A stretch of 49,867 nucleotides of DNA from Persephonella sp. (lineage in GTDB: Bacteria; Aquificota; Aquificia; Aquificales; Hydrogenothermaceae), in the NCBI RefSeq assembly GCF_015487465.1, contig NZ_WFPS01000065.1, positions 1-49,867 on the forward strand, written 5' to 3'. The notes beneath the pieces were generated by a model. The model was not told the DNA's origin. It did not search any database and worked only from the letters and a program-made list of their open reading frames with translations. The position numbers were made by a program, and so were the translations under genes. Shown piece by piece: positions 26,204-34,803 of this stretch (its first letter is position 1; the number at the start of each line of letters is the position of its first letter).

Positions 26204-26526
26204 AAAATTTGACAGATGAACTTAAAGATGAAATTTTGTATGAGGTTTCGGCGAAAAGATTTGAGTATACATTCGAAAGTTTATGGAAAACTTTAAAGGT
26301 TTTTTTAGAAGAAGAAAAAGGAATAATATCCAACTCACCAATGGATTGCTTTAAGCAGTTTTACAAAACTATGAATTTAGACGAAAAGTTTGAGGACAAA
26401 ATTCTAAAATCGGTTAGATTTTGTGACGAAATTGTGCATATTCATGACTACGAAACTGCAGAATTTATATATAAAAACCCTGAAAACAATGTTTTCCCTA
26501 ATTTGAAGAAACAGTTGTTAAGATAA
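26131..26526 (+). CDS. HEPN-domain partner protein (HI0074/HepT-like)
   Basis: A 131-residue helical protein of the nucleotidyltransferase substrate-binding type, the presumed toxin or RNA-binding half of the MNT/HEPN pair. AAAAGGAG precedes the ATG at 26131, inside the MNT gene. The HEPN signature region reads R96-FCDEIV-H103-I-H105-D-Y107. HepT toxins use Rx4HxY; taking HDY as HxY, the arginine position is Glu100, while Arg96 and His103 give an Rx6H alternative. The RNase motif is therefore unusual and activity is uncertain. Confidence 0.8.
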   Translation: MACGERILKKLTQTEKAFRKLKEIENLTDELKDEILYEVSAKRFEYTFESLWKTLKVFLEEEKGIISNSPMDCFKQFYKTMNLDEKFEDKILKSVRFCDEIVHIHDYETAEFIYKNPENNVFPNLKKQLLR

Positions 26527-26557
26527 AGAATTACTGCCAAGGGAAAGGAGGATAAAA

Positions 26558-26782
26558 ATGACAAGAGAAGAAGCCATCAAAATTTTACTTGAGACAGACG
26601 AAGAATTCAAAAAATGGCATGATGAGAGACAGGAACTGAAATGGAAGATACAAAAGCTTGAAAAGCATTATCCACCTGATCCTGAACTTGAAGCCGAAGA
26701 AGAAAGAATGAAAAGAAGAAAACTGTATCTTAAAGACATGATGGAACAGAGAATTAAAGAATTTCTGGAAAAAAACAAATAA
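26558..26782 (+). CDS. YdcH/DUF465-like small coiled-coil protein
   Basis: A 74-residue charged helical protein, MTREEAIKILLETDEEFKKW onward, with the HYPPDPELEAEEERMKRRKLYLKD pattern of the DUF465 (YdcH) family. It is all coiled coil with no catalytic motif; the family's role is unknown. GGAAAGGAGG precedes the ATG, and ilvD starts 10 bases after its stop. Confidence 0.75.
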   Translation: MTREEAIKILLETDEEFKKWHDERQELKWKIQKLEKHYPPDPELEAEEERMKRRKLYLKDMMEQRIKEFLEKNK

Positions 26783-26792
26783 GAGGTAATTA

Positions 26793-28466
26793 ATGAGAAG
26801 TGATATAGTTAAAAAAGGTTTTGAAAGGGCACCCCACAGAAGTCTTCTCAGAGCATGCGGGCTTACAGATGAGGACTTTAACAAACCTTTTATCGGAATT
26901 GCCAATTCTTATATTGACATTATTCCTGGTCATGTCCATCTGAGAGAGTTTGCACAGGTAGTTAAAGATGCCGTCAGGGAAGCAGGAGGCGTTCCATTTG
27001 AGTTTAATGTGATAGGTGTTGATGACGGAATAGCTATGGGACACTCCGGAATGCATTATTCACTGCCGAGCAGAGAGCTAATAGCTGATTCTATAGAAAC
27101 TGTTGTTGAAGCACACAAACTTGACGGTCTTGTTTGCATTCCTAACTGCGACAAAATAGTTCCCGGTATGATAATGGCTGCTGCAAGGTTGAATATTCCG
27201 GTTATTTTTGTTAGTGGTGGTCCGATGGCTGCAGGTCATCTCCCTGACGGAAGAGCTATAGACCTCGCTACAGCTTTTGAGGCAGTTGGGGCTGTTGCAC
27301 AGGGGAAAATGACAGAAAATGAGCTAAAAGTTATAGAAGAAAACGCCTGCCCATCATGTGGGTCATGCTCCGGAATGTTTACAGCGAACTCAATGAACTG
27401 TCTTTCTGAAGTATTAGGTATAGCTCTTCCGGGAAACGGCTCAATACTGGCAACCGATCCAAGAAGACAAGAGCTTGCCAGACAGGCAGGAAAACAGATC
27501 ATAAAACTTGTTGAAAAAGACCTTAAATTCAGAGATATAGTAAATGAGCAGACAATAGAAAATGCCTTTACACTTGATATAGCGATGGGAGGATCATCCA
27601 ATACAGTTCTTCACCTGCTTGCCATAGCAAATGAAGCTGAAATAGACTTCCCGGTTGAAAAAATAGACCAGATATCAAGAAGAACACCAACACTGTGCAA
27701 ACTTGCACCCGCAAGCCATTACCACATGGAAGATCTTGACAGGGCAGGAGGAATATCTGCCATACTAAAAGAACTTTCCAAAAAAGGTCTTCTCCACCTT
27801 GACAGACCTACGGTAAGCCTAAAAACATTAGGTGAAGTGATAGAAGATGCTCAAATAAAAGATCCAGATGTGATAAGACCCATAACAGACCCTTACAGCG
27901 AAACAGGAGGTCTTGCAATACTTTTTGGGAACATAGCCCCATACGGAAGCGTTGTTAAGGCTGCTGCCGTTGATCCGTCTATGCAGGTCTTCAAGGGAAC
28001 AGCTGTGTGTTTTGACAGTGAGGAAGAGGCTATATCTGGAATATTTGGGGGAAAGGTTAAAGAGGGAAATGTTGTTGTCATAAGATACGAAGGACCTAAA
28101 GGAGGTCCTGGCATGAGAGAGATGCTTTCTCCAACCTCTGCGATAATGGGAATGGGTCTGGGAGACAAGGTATCCCTTATAACAGACGGAAGATTTTCAG
28201 GTGCAACAAGGGGAGCATGTATTGGACACATATCACCTGAAGCTGCCGCAGGGGGACCTATAGGAATAATAAAAGACGGTGATCAGATACTCATAGACAT
28301 TCCAAACAGAAAACTTGAGCTTCTCATAACTGAAGAAGAGTTTGAAAAAAGAATGAAACAGTTTAAACCAAAACAAAAAGAAATAAAAAGCAGATGGCTC
28401 AAAAGATACTCAAAACATGTAACCTCTGCAAACAAAGGGGCTGTTTTAGAAGATGAATGTTTTTGA
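26793..28466 (+). CDS. ilvD: Dihydroxy-acid dehydratase
   Basis: A 557-residue iron-sulfur enzyme of valine, isoleucine and pantothenate synthesis. Cluster cysteines lie in [10 protein letters not shown] and [39 protein letters not shown] and the C-terminal region are typical. Full length. The RBS is AGAGGT just before the ATG. It sits between a YdcH-like gene and metK without gaps, so it is part of a mixed rightward operon. Confidence 0.96.
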   Translation: MRSDIVKKGFERAPHRSLLRACGLTDEDFNKPFIGIANSYIDIIPGHVHLREFAQVVKDAVREAGGVPFEFNVIGVDDGIAMGHSGMHYSLPSRELIADSIETVVEAHKLDGLVCIPNCDKIVPGMIMAAARLNIPVIFVSGGPMAAGHLPDGRAIDLATAFEAVGAVAQGKMTENELKVIEENACPSCGSCSGMFTANSMNCLSEVLGIALPGNGSILATDPRRQELARQAGKQIIKLVEKDLKFRDIVNEQTIENAFTLDIAMGGSSNTVLHLLAIANEAEIDFPVEKIDQISRRTPTLCKLAPASHYHMEDLDRAGGISAILKELSKKGLLHLDRPTVSLKTLGEVIEDAQIKDPDVIRPITDPYSETGGLAILFGNIAPYGSVVKAAAVDPSMQVFKGTAVCFDSEEEAISGIFGGKVKEGNVVVIRYEGPKGGPGMREMLSPTSAIMGMGLGDKVSLITDGRFSGATRGACIGHISPEAAAGGPIGIIKDGDQILIDIPNRKLELLITEEEFEKRMKQFKPKQKEIKSRWLKRYSKHVTSANKGAVLEDECF

Positions 28467-28474
28467 GGTAAAAG

Positions 28475-29608
28475 ATGAAAATTATCAAAAGTGCTGAGTC
28501 TGTATGTCAGGGGCACCCTGACAAAACAGCAGACATCATAGCAGATGCGATATTAGACGAGCTTATTATAAAAGATCCATACACACGGGCATCAATAGAA
28601 GTTCTTATTACAACAGGGCTCGTCCATGTTTCTGGAGAACTTTCTACAGATGCATATGTAGATATCCCTAACATAGCAAGAGGAACCCTAATAGAGATAG
28701 GATACACAAAGCCAGAATACGGTTTTGACGGTTATACTGCCGGTGTTATATCAACAATAAGCGACCAGAGTCCTGAAATAGCTCTTGGTGTGCCCTCTGA
28801 AGGTGCAGGTGACACATGTATAGTTGTTGGATATGCAACTAACGAAACAGAAAATCTGATGCCCCTTCCCTGCAACATTGCCAATAAAATAACCCAGACT
28901 ATTGATGAGCTCAGGAAAGATGATATTATCCCATTTTTCAGACCAGATGGGAAAGCTGTTGTTGTAACCCAGTATGAAAATGGGAAGCCGATTAGGGTAG
29001 ATTCTATTACCGTTCTGGTTCAGCACGAGCCCTATGTTTCTGAACTTGATATAAAAAATGCTGTTGAGGAAAAGGTTTTAAAAAATGCTGTTCCACAACA
29101 GTTTATTGATCAGAAAACCAAAGTAGTTATCAACCCGATAGGCAGATTTATCATAGGGGGACCTATGGCAGACACAGGTTTAACAGGTAGAAAAACAATA
29201 GCCGATGCTTATGGAACAGCAGCAGCATCAGGAGGAAGTGCTTTTTCAGGAAAAGATCCAACAAAGATAGACAGATCAGCTTCCTATATGGCAAGATACA
29301 TAGCAAAACATATAGTTGCTTCAGGTATAGCTAATGAGTGCAACGTTGAGATGGTTTATGTTATTGGAGGCGATTATCCTGTTTCTTTTAACATAAAGGT
29401 TGACACAGACATAGATACGCAGAAATTAAATAAAAAAGTAAAAGATTTATTTGATCTTTCTCCTACAGGAATAATAGAAAAATTGGATCTGAGAAGACCT
29501 ATTTATAGAAAAACCTCCTCTTATGGTCATTTTGGGAGGAGAGGTGAGGAATTTTTATGGGAAGAGATAGATAAAAAAATTCTGGAGGAATTAAAAGATG
29601 TCCCTTGA
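28475..29608 (+). CDS. metK: S-adenosylmethionine synthetase
   Basis: A 377-residue enzyme forming SAM from methionine and ATP. SAESVCQGHPDKTADIIADA is the ATP-binding N terminus, and GGPMADTGLTGRKTIADAYG carries the central motif. The ending YGHFGRRGEEFLWE is typical. The usual GPxGDxGLTGRKIIVDTYGG reads with some substitutions but the key residues remain. It follows ilvD by eight bases with GAGGT, and overlaps the next start by 11 bases. Confidence 0.95.
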   Translation: MKIIKSAESVCQGHPDKTADIIADAILDELIIKDPYTRASIEVLITTGLVHVSGELSTDAYVDIPNIARGTLIEIGYTKPEYGFDGYTAGVISTISDQSPEIALGVPSEGAGDTCIVVGYATNETENLMPLPCNIANKITQTIDELRKDDIIPFFRPDGKAVVVTQYENGKPIRVDSITVLVQHEPYVSELDIKNAVEEKVLKNAVPQQFIDQKTKVVINPIGRFIIGGPMADTGLTGRKTIADAYGTAAASGGSAFSGKDPTKIDRSASYMARYIAKHIVASGIANECNVEMVYVIGGDYPVSFNIKVDTDIDTQKLNKKVKDLFDLSPTGIIEKLDLRRPIYRKTSSYGHFGRRGEEFLWEEIDKKILEELKDVP

Positions 29609-30035
29609 AGAACATATTTATGATTTTGAGGTTTTTAAAGCCCTCATTGAGCTTGAGATCAGAAGAATACAGAGATACGGAAAAAACTCCTCTTTTTCAA
29701 TAGCTTTTCTATATGCACCCGAACTGGCTTCAAAAATCAAACAAAACAAAAAAGGATTTGAAGAGATAGATGTGGCTTTTATCATAAAAGACAACATAAG
29801 ATCTGTTGATGTTATCTCCCCTGTTGAAGAGGATTTTGTTTTTCTGTTTTTTCCTGAAACTGAAAGGGAAAGTGCACAGAAAGTAATAGACAGGTTAAAA
29901 AAAGTATTAGGAGAGAAAAACATAATAGAAGGGATAGCAAGTTATCCTGAAGATGGAAAAGACAAACAGGCTCTTTTTACAAAGCTTGTTGAAACCATGA
30001 ATGAGAGATTAATCCCTGTGATAAATATAGAATAA
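29598..30035 (+). CDS. Degenerate GGDEF-like domain protein
   Basis: A 145-residue single-domain protein. The pattern LIELEIRRIQRYGKNSSFSIAFLYA, DNIRSVDVISPVEEDFVFLFFPET and a late IIEGIASYPEDGKDKQALF follows the order of a diguanylate cyclase domain (LxxEIxRxxRYG, IRxxD, GGDEF, GIAxYPxDG). The GGDEF signature is gone (PVEEDF), and the metal and substrate residues are not kept. It is therefore a fold relative without cyclase activity. ATG at 29598 lies inside the metK end, so translation is coupled to metK. Confidence 0.6.
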   Translation: MSLEEHIYDFEVFKALIELEIRRIQRYGKNSSFSIAFLYAPELASKIKQNKKGFEEIDVAFIIKDNIRSVDVISPVEEDFVFLFFPETERESAQKVIDRLKKVLGEKNIIEGIASYPEDGKDKQALFTKLVETMNERLIPVINIE

Positions 30036-30037
30036 AT

Positions 30038-31429
30038 TTAAAAAAGTTTACCAACAGAAACATCATAAGTGGCAAATAAAAATATCTCACTTAGAGACGG
30101 GTGAAAATATATGAAATCATGTATCTGATCTGCTGCCATTTTTTGTTTTAATGCGTATCCCATAACATGTATTATCTCTGAAGCTTCAATCCCTACAACT
30201 GTTGCTCCGATTAACTCTTTTGAGTTTTTTTCAAAAACAAGCCTGACAAAACCCTCAGGCTCAAGTTCATCAACAGCTTTCTCGTTATAAGTATAAGGAT
30301 AATAACCTGTCACCGTTTGTATTCCCTTTTCTCTGGCTTCATCTTCTGTTAGCCCCACATGGGCGATCTCAAAAGCTGTAAAAATTGCCCACGGAACTAC
30401 AGAATAATTTCTTTTTTCTTTTTTTCCCATAAACATATTTTTCACAGCAATTCTTGCCTCGTATGATGCAACATGTGCAAGCATAGGAGAATTAACAACA
30501 TCTCCGCAAGCATAAATATTATCAAAATTGGTCTGGAGATAATCATTAACCTTAATAAAACCCCTTTCATCTTTTTCAATTCCTATCTGATCAATATCTG
30601 ATGTGTTTGGTTTTCTTCCAACAGAAAGCAAGACTTTATCTGCCGTAATCTCGCTTCCGTCTGAAAGTGTAAGAACAACCTTACCGCTCTTCACAGAGTA
30701 TTCTTTCACATAGGTATTCAGTCTTACATTAATACCTTTTTTATTCATTACCCTTTTGAGATTTCTTGAAACCTCTAAGGAAATAGAAGGTATAGGAAGA
30801 AGTCTATCTTTTATCTCAATAATGGTAACTTTTGAACCGTAAGTTGATGCTATATATCCGATTTCACAGCCTGCAACTCCACCTCCTACAATACACAGGG
30901 TTTCAGGAATTTCTTCCAGCCTTTCCATAAAATCTTCAGTTGTTATTACATACTCCCCATCAGGAATTATACCACCTACTGATGTTGGAACAGAGCCTGT
31001 GGCAATCAGAATATATCTTCCTTCAATTGTTTCCTTTGATCCGTTCTCTTTAATTACCTCAACCTGATTTTTTCCTACTATTTTTCCTGTGCCTTTGTAA
31101 ACCGGTGTTTTTTTTGCCTTCAGAAGCTGTGAAAGGGATTTTCTTAAAAAACCTATAGCCTGATCTTTGTTAAGTTTTGCTTCCTTAAATGATATCTTCT
31201 TAATTTCAAGATCAAGACCGTACTTTTCTGCCTTTTTAAGTTTGTCTATAAAATGTGATCCGGCTCTGTAGTATTTTGTCGGAATACATGCCCTGTTAAG
31301 ACAGTTTCCCCCCAACTTATCCTTTTCAACAACAGCAATATTCAGTTTCAGCCTCAGAGCCGTCATTATGGCTTCATATCCACCGGGTCCTGATCCTATT
31401 ATTATTAGATCATACATGTTATTACTCAT
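30038..31429 (-). CDS. lpdA: Dihydrolipoyl dehydrogenase
   Basis: A 463-residue FAD disulfide oxidoreductase, the E3 partner of 2-oxoacid dehydrogenase or glycine cleavage complexes. IIGSGPGGYEA binds FAD; the redox pair is Cys43/Cys48 in GGNCLNRACIPTK; VGGGVAGCEIGYIAS binds NAD; and FHPSLSEIF carries the catalytic histidine of the partner subunit. The redox motif differs from the usual GGTCLNxGCIPSK but keeps both cysteines. Its start overlaps the pilQ stop by eight bases; an internal Met5 (31417) is an alternative start. Confidence 0.92.
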   Translation of the reverse strand: MSNNMYDLIIIGSGPGGYEAIMTALRLKLNIAVVEKDKLGGNCLNRACIPTKYYRAGSHFIDKLKKAEKYGLDLEIKKISFKEAKLNKDQAIGFLRKSLSQLLKAKKTPVYKGTGKIVGKNQVEVIKENGSKETIEGRYILIATGSVPTSVGGIIPDGEYVITTEDFMERLEEIPETLCIVGGGVAGCEIGYIASTYGSKVTIIEIKDRLLPIPSISLEVSRNLKRVMNKKGINVRLNTYVKEYSVKSGKVVLTLSDGSEITADKVLLSVGRKPNTSDIDQIGIEKDERGFIKVNDYLQTNFDNIYACGDVVNSPMLAHVASYEARIAVKNMFMGKKEKRNYSVVPWAIFTAFEIAHVGLTEDEAREKGIQTVTGYYPYTYNEKAVDELEPEGFVRLVFEKNSKELIGATVVGIEASEIIHVMGYALKQKMAADQIHDFIYFHPSLSEIFLFATYDVSVGKLF

Positions 31430-33245
31430 ATATTATTCTTGGAGTTATGAAGATAAGCAGTTCTCTGTTCTCCAAGTTTTTGTTTTTGGTTTTAAACAAC
31501 CAGCCAAGTATAGGTATGTGCATAAGACCTGGAACTCCCTTTTCACCTACTTCTTCAGTTTTTTCAAGAATTCCACCTATAACTATTGTTTGCCCATCTT
31601 TTGCAACAACTTTACTTGTTACACTTTTTGTCTGGATAGGGGGCTGTCCTGCAACTGATTTTGCAAAGTCAGGTATGTCCTGAGTAAGGTCAATTGTCAT
31701 TATTATATTTCCATCTGGAGTGGTTCTTGGTATAACATTAAGCTTTAAAAGAGCCTGTTTAAACCGAACATTAGCAATAGCAGCTCCTCCTGCTGCACCA
31801 AAAGTTGTGTACGGTATCTCAAAACCCTGAGATATCTCTGCTCCTTCACCATCTATTGTGATAACCTTTGGTCTTGATAAGACTTTAGACTTACCTATCT
31901 GCTCTAATGCTGAAAGCCTAAGATCAATGAAGTTGTTTGCCGTTCCATACATTAATCCTACGGCTGCACCGCTTCCAGTTGTAACACTTGCACCGGGAAA
32001 ATCAAAAACATAAGATGATCCTGTTAGATAACTTGTTGTCAATCCTGCTCCAGAAAGCTGGAAGCTTCCTTCTGTTATCTTACCACCCCACTGGATACCA
32101 AGATCTTTTTTATATGTGGACTGGATCTGGACTATTCTTGCTTCTATTGCTATCTGGTAAGGTCTTTTCAGGAGTATGTTTGAAAAGTTTTTGTAGATTT
32201 TATCAACAACAGAAGGAACATCTGTTATACATATCTTTGGAAGAGATGTTATTATGTTTCTTTCTTTTTCTGTTGCAGACGTGGCTGTTGTTGATCCTGC
32301 AGTTCCTCCCACTGTCATTCTCTTTTCCAGACCAACAGCTTTAGATGTCTCTTTTGATTTAAATATGATAGATCCATACTTTGTAAGGTAGTTTTCACTT
32401 ATGGTCATCAGAAGTTCTGCAGGTTCAAGGGCTCTGACATAATAACATTTCGTTACTATATCAATCTTTTGAGCTTTTGCAAGAATTTTACTTATTTTTG
32501 AAAAGTTATTCCTGACCTCAACTATAGTCAGTTTCTGTTTTTTTGGGTCGTATGAGTATTTTCCATATGGTGATAATGTTTCTATTAGCTCATCTTCAAT
32601 AGCTTTAAACTCTTCCAGATTTACCTTTATTTCTTTTTTCAACAGCATTGATTCAAGCTTTGCTTTTGCAAGAGCGGCTTCTTTCATCTGTTTTTCTTTT
32701 TCTTCTTCAATTTTTGCAAGCTTCTCAGCCTCTTTCTGGAGAGGCTTTAAAAATTCAGCAACAACTTTTTTTACATTCCTTACATTTTCTTTTGCATCTC
32801 TGATGTAGACAGCGTTGCTCGCTTTGTATATTTTAAAATCAGCAGTGTTTGAGATATTGTCCTTTATTATGCTGACAAAAGAGTCAAACACATCCTTGCC
32901 AAGATATTTAACAACTTCTGGAGGAATAGTTATTAATGCCTCTTCAGCTGCTTTTATTTTGTATATCGTCCCTTGTTTTACATATGTTAGATCATACTCT
33001 TTGAGTGCAAGCTTAAAAAGGGTTTCAACAGATACAGGTTGTCTTATTGTAAGGTAAACGGAGGTTGAGGATTTTGTCGCTGCCTCTTTATCCCAGATTA
33101 TATTCTTGTTAGAAAGTTTTGAAACCACATCTATCACAGTGCTTAACTTTGCACCGTAAAACTCTGCTGTTATTTTTGTTTGTGCCCAGCTCACAGCAAC
33201 AGTTGCAAGAATGAGCATCACAGATAATGAATACTTAACTCTCAT
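31422..33245 (-). CDS. pilQ: Type IV pilus secretin PilQ
   Basis: A 607-residue outer-membrane secretin that forms the pilus exit channel. It has a signal peptide ending near SWAQ, an STN/N0 domain (about 22-95), an N1-like domain, a charged coiled coil (about 165-215, repeated K/E/A), a further N domain, then the secretin core (about 350-607) with VLSRPKVITIDG, VAKDGQTIVIGGILEK and the ending NRELLIFITPRII. The AMIN domains seen in proteobacterial PilQ are absent. It is the last pilus gene of the pilM-N-O block. Confidence 0.92.
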   Translation of the reverse strand: MRVKYSLSVMLILATVAVSWAQTKITAEFYGAKLSTVIDVVSKLSNKNIIWDKEAATKSSTSVYLTIRQPVSVETLFKLALKEYDLTYVKQGTIYKIKAAEEALITIPPEVVKYLGKDVFDSFVSIIKDNISNTADFKIYKASNAVYIRDAKENVRNVKKVVAEFLKPLQKEAEKLAKIEEEKEKQMKEAALAKAKLESMLLKKEIKVNLEEFKAIEDELIETLSPYGKYSYDPKKQKLTIVEVRNNFSKISKILAKAQKIDIVTKCYYVRALEPAELLMTISENYLTKYGSIIFKSKETSKAVGLEKRMTVGGTAGSTTATSATEKERNIITSLPKICITDVPSVVDKIYKNFSNILLKRPYQIAIEARIVQIQSTYKKDLGIQWGGKITEGSFQLSGAGLTTSYLTGSSYVFDFPGASVTTGSGAAVGLMYGTANNFIDLRLSALEQIGKSKVLSRPKVITIDGEGAEISQGFEIPYTTFGAAGGAAIANVRFKQALLKLNVIPRTTPDGNIIMTIDLTQDIPDFAKSVAGQPPIQTKSVTSKVVAKDGQTIVIGGILEKTEEVGEKGVPGLMHIPILGWLFKTKNKNLENRELLIFITPRIIYE

Positions 33246-33254
33246 GACCGCACC

Positions 33255-33506
33255 TCACTCTTCCCTGATTTCAAAATCTTTTTTTGTTATTCCGTAATCT
33301 TCCTTTATTACCTCTTCAGGATCTTTTTTTGTTTTTATCAGTTTTGCCCTTCCATCTGGAGTTTCAACCACTATATATCTGTTACCGTCTGTATCCTTAA
33401 CATATCCAACAACATTTTCCCCTTCATAAAAAGGCTCATCTTCTGATGCTATAGCCACAACAGTTAAACTTATTGCCAAAACAAGACCGGTTAAAAATAT
33501 CCTCAA
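33255..33506 (-). CDS. Small exported protein in the PilP position
   Basis: An 83-residue protein with a signal peptide (about 1-20, ending VAIA-SED) and an acidic/lysine-rich body with a GYVKDTDGNRYIVVETPDG strand pair. It lies between pilO and pilQ, where the pilot lipoprotein PilP is normally encoded. It has no lipobox and is half the usual PilP length, so I cannot call it PilP by sequence; position alone suggests it helps link PilO to PilQ. Confidence 0.7.
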   Translation of the reverse strand: MRIFLTGLVLAISLTVVAIASEDEPFYEGENVVGYVKDTDGNRYIVVETPDGRAKLIKTKKDPEEVIKEDYGITKKDFEIREE

Positions 33507-33518
33507 CTTTGACCTCCT

Positions 33519-34187
33519 TTACATAAAGTATGTGGAAACCACAAGTTTAATATTGAACTGCTCTAATCCTTTTCCTTTTCTTTTTTCTATGGACAACCTA
33601 TCCAGTCTGAGAAATCTATCACTTCTTCCAAGCTGTTTTAAAAATGATATTATTTCTCCAACTGTTCTGCTATTCATATCAAGGGTTATTCTAATTCTGT
33701 TTATTTTTATGAAAGATTTATCCTTTTTTTTCTGCTTATCTGTAACAATTTCAAGGGTGTCTTTAGATTTGTTGTATCTCATGTAAATCTCTTCAGGCTG
33801 GGATACCTTAAAATTGTTTAGGGAAACTTTAGACCTTAAAGCTGAATCTGTTATGAATCTGAGTATGTCCTGAGTCTTCTCCTCTGTTGGAACAACAGAT
33901 TTCATCTCTTCAAGCTGTTTGTTCAGGTTTGCTATCTCAGCTCTTATTGAATTTAGTTTGTCTTCTAATTTCTTTCTTATTTCAGGTCTTGCAAATCTTT
34001 TCAGCCTGTCCACCTGAATACGGAGATTTTCAACCTCTGATGTTAATCTTTTTTCTTCTATCTTTTTTGGATCTATAACCAGAGTATAAAAACCATACAT
34101 TATTAAAACGGTTATCAGACCTACGAGAAGAATCTTCTGCCACTCAGGAAGCCCTTCCCACTGTGCCTTAAGGCTTTCCAGATCCAA
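33519..34187 (-). CDS. pilO: Type IV pilus inner-membrane protein PilO
   Basis: About 222 residues: a short cytoplasmic start, one membrane helix (ILLVGLITVLIMYGFYTLV), a periplasmic coiled coil (about 45-95) and a ferredoxin-like C-terminal domain with TVGEIISFLKQLGRSDRFLRLD. I choose the TTG at 34187 because GGGAGG (34197-34202) precedes it. The longer frame to 34229 overlaps pilN by over 60 bases. It pairs with PilN to align the pilus motor with the secretin. Confidence 0.88.
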   Translation of the reverse strand: MDLESLKAQWEGLPEWQKILLVGLITVLIMYGFYTLVIDPKKIEEKRLTSEVENLRIQVDRLKRFARPEIRKKLEDKLNSIRAEIANLNKQLEEMKSVVPTEEKTQDILRFITDSALRSKVSLNNFKVSQPEEIYMRYNKSKDTLEIVTDKQKKKDKSFIKINRIRITLDMNSRTVGEIISFLKQLGRSDRFLRLDRLSIEKRKGKGLEQFNIKLVVSTYFM

Positions 34188-34803
34188 TATTATTTCCTCC
34201 CTTTTCCTTGTTCTTTTTCCAGCCTCCAAAACTAAAACTAAAAGAGTAATACTTCAGACTTATCGCTTTTTTCTTAGATACATTTTTTGAAACTGTATCA
34301 AATTTTATACTTGAATAATAACCGCTCAGGTTGTCGTAAAAGTTTGAAATAAATTTAGGATTAAAGGCAAAACCTGTTAAATTTCCACCACTTCTCAGAA
34401 TATCAACTTTTCTTAACCATACCCCATCTGGAAGGCTTACGGCTATAGCTTTTATCATTGGTATAAAATCTGCTTTTTCCGACGCAAGCTTATTAAAAAC
34501 AGCTATTTTCAACTTTGTTGTTTCCTTTAACCTTTCAGATTCGGCAACAGCTTTCTTTAGCTGATTTATTTTTCTCTCCACATCTTTATACTTAGCCCTT
34601 TCCTGGATTAACTGCTGTTTTTTATCTATCAGATCATTTATTTTACTGTTAAGATACACAGAGTATACAATCTCTGCAGCTATAAGTATTGCAGGTATCC
34701 CTATGTAAAGAATCCCTTTATTTTTTAAGGTTATGGAAGGGGGTCCTCCCCTCTTTACAGCTTTCGGCTTTCTTTTTTCAGGATTAAGGTTTATCTTAAT
34801 CAT
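34168..34803 (-). CDS. pilN: Type IV pilus assembly protein PilN
   Basis: A 211-residue protein starting MIKINLNPEKRKPK, the conserved cytoplasmic motif by which PilN binds the PilM groove. One membrane helix (about 33-50), a coiled coil (about 55-105) and a periplasmic domain with SLPDGVWLRKV and LTGFAFNP follow. The start is ATG at 34803, preceded by AGGAGA at seven bases, rather than the TTG two codons earlier. It overlaps the pilM stop by eight bases. Confidence 0.9.
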   Translation of the reverse strand: MIKINLNPEKRKPKAVKRGGPPSITLKNKGILYIGIPAILIAAEIVYSVYLNSKINDLIDKKQQLIQERAKYKDVERKINQLKKAVAESERLKETTKLKIAVFNKLASEKADFIPMIKAIAVSLPDGVWLRKVDILRSGGNLTGFAFNPKFISNFYDNLSGYYSSIKFDTVSKNVSKKKAISLKYYSFSFSFGGWKKNKEKGGNNIGSGKP

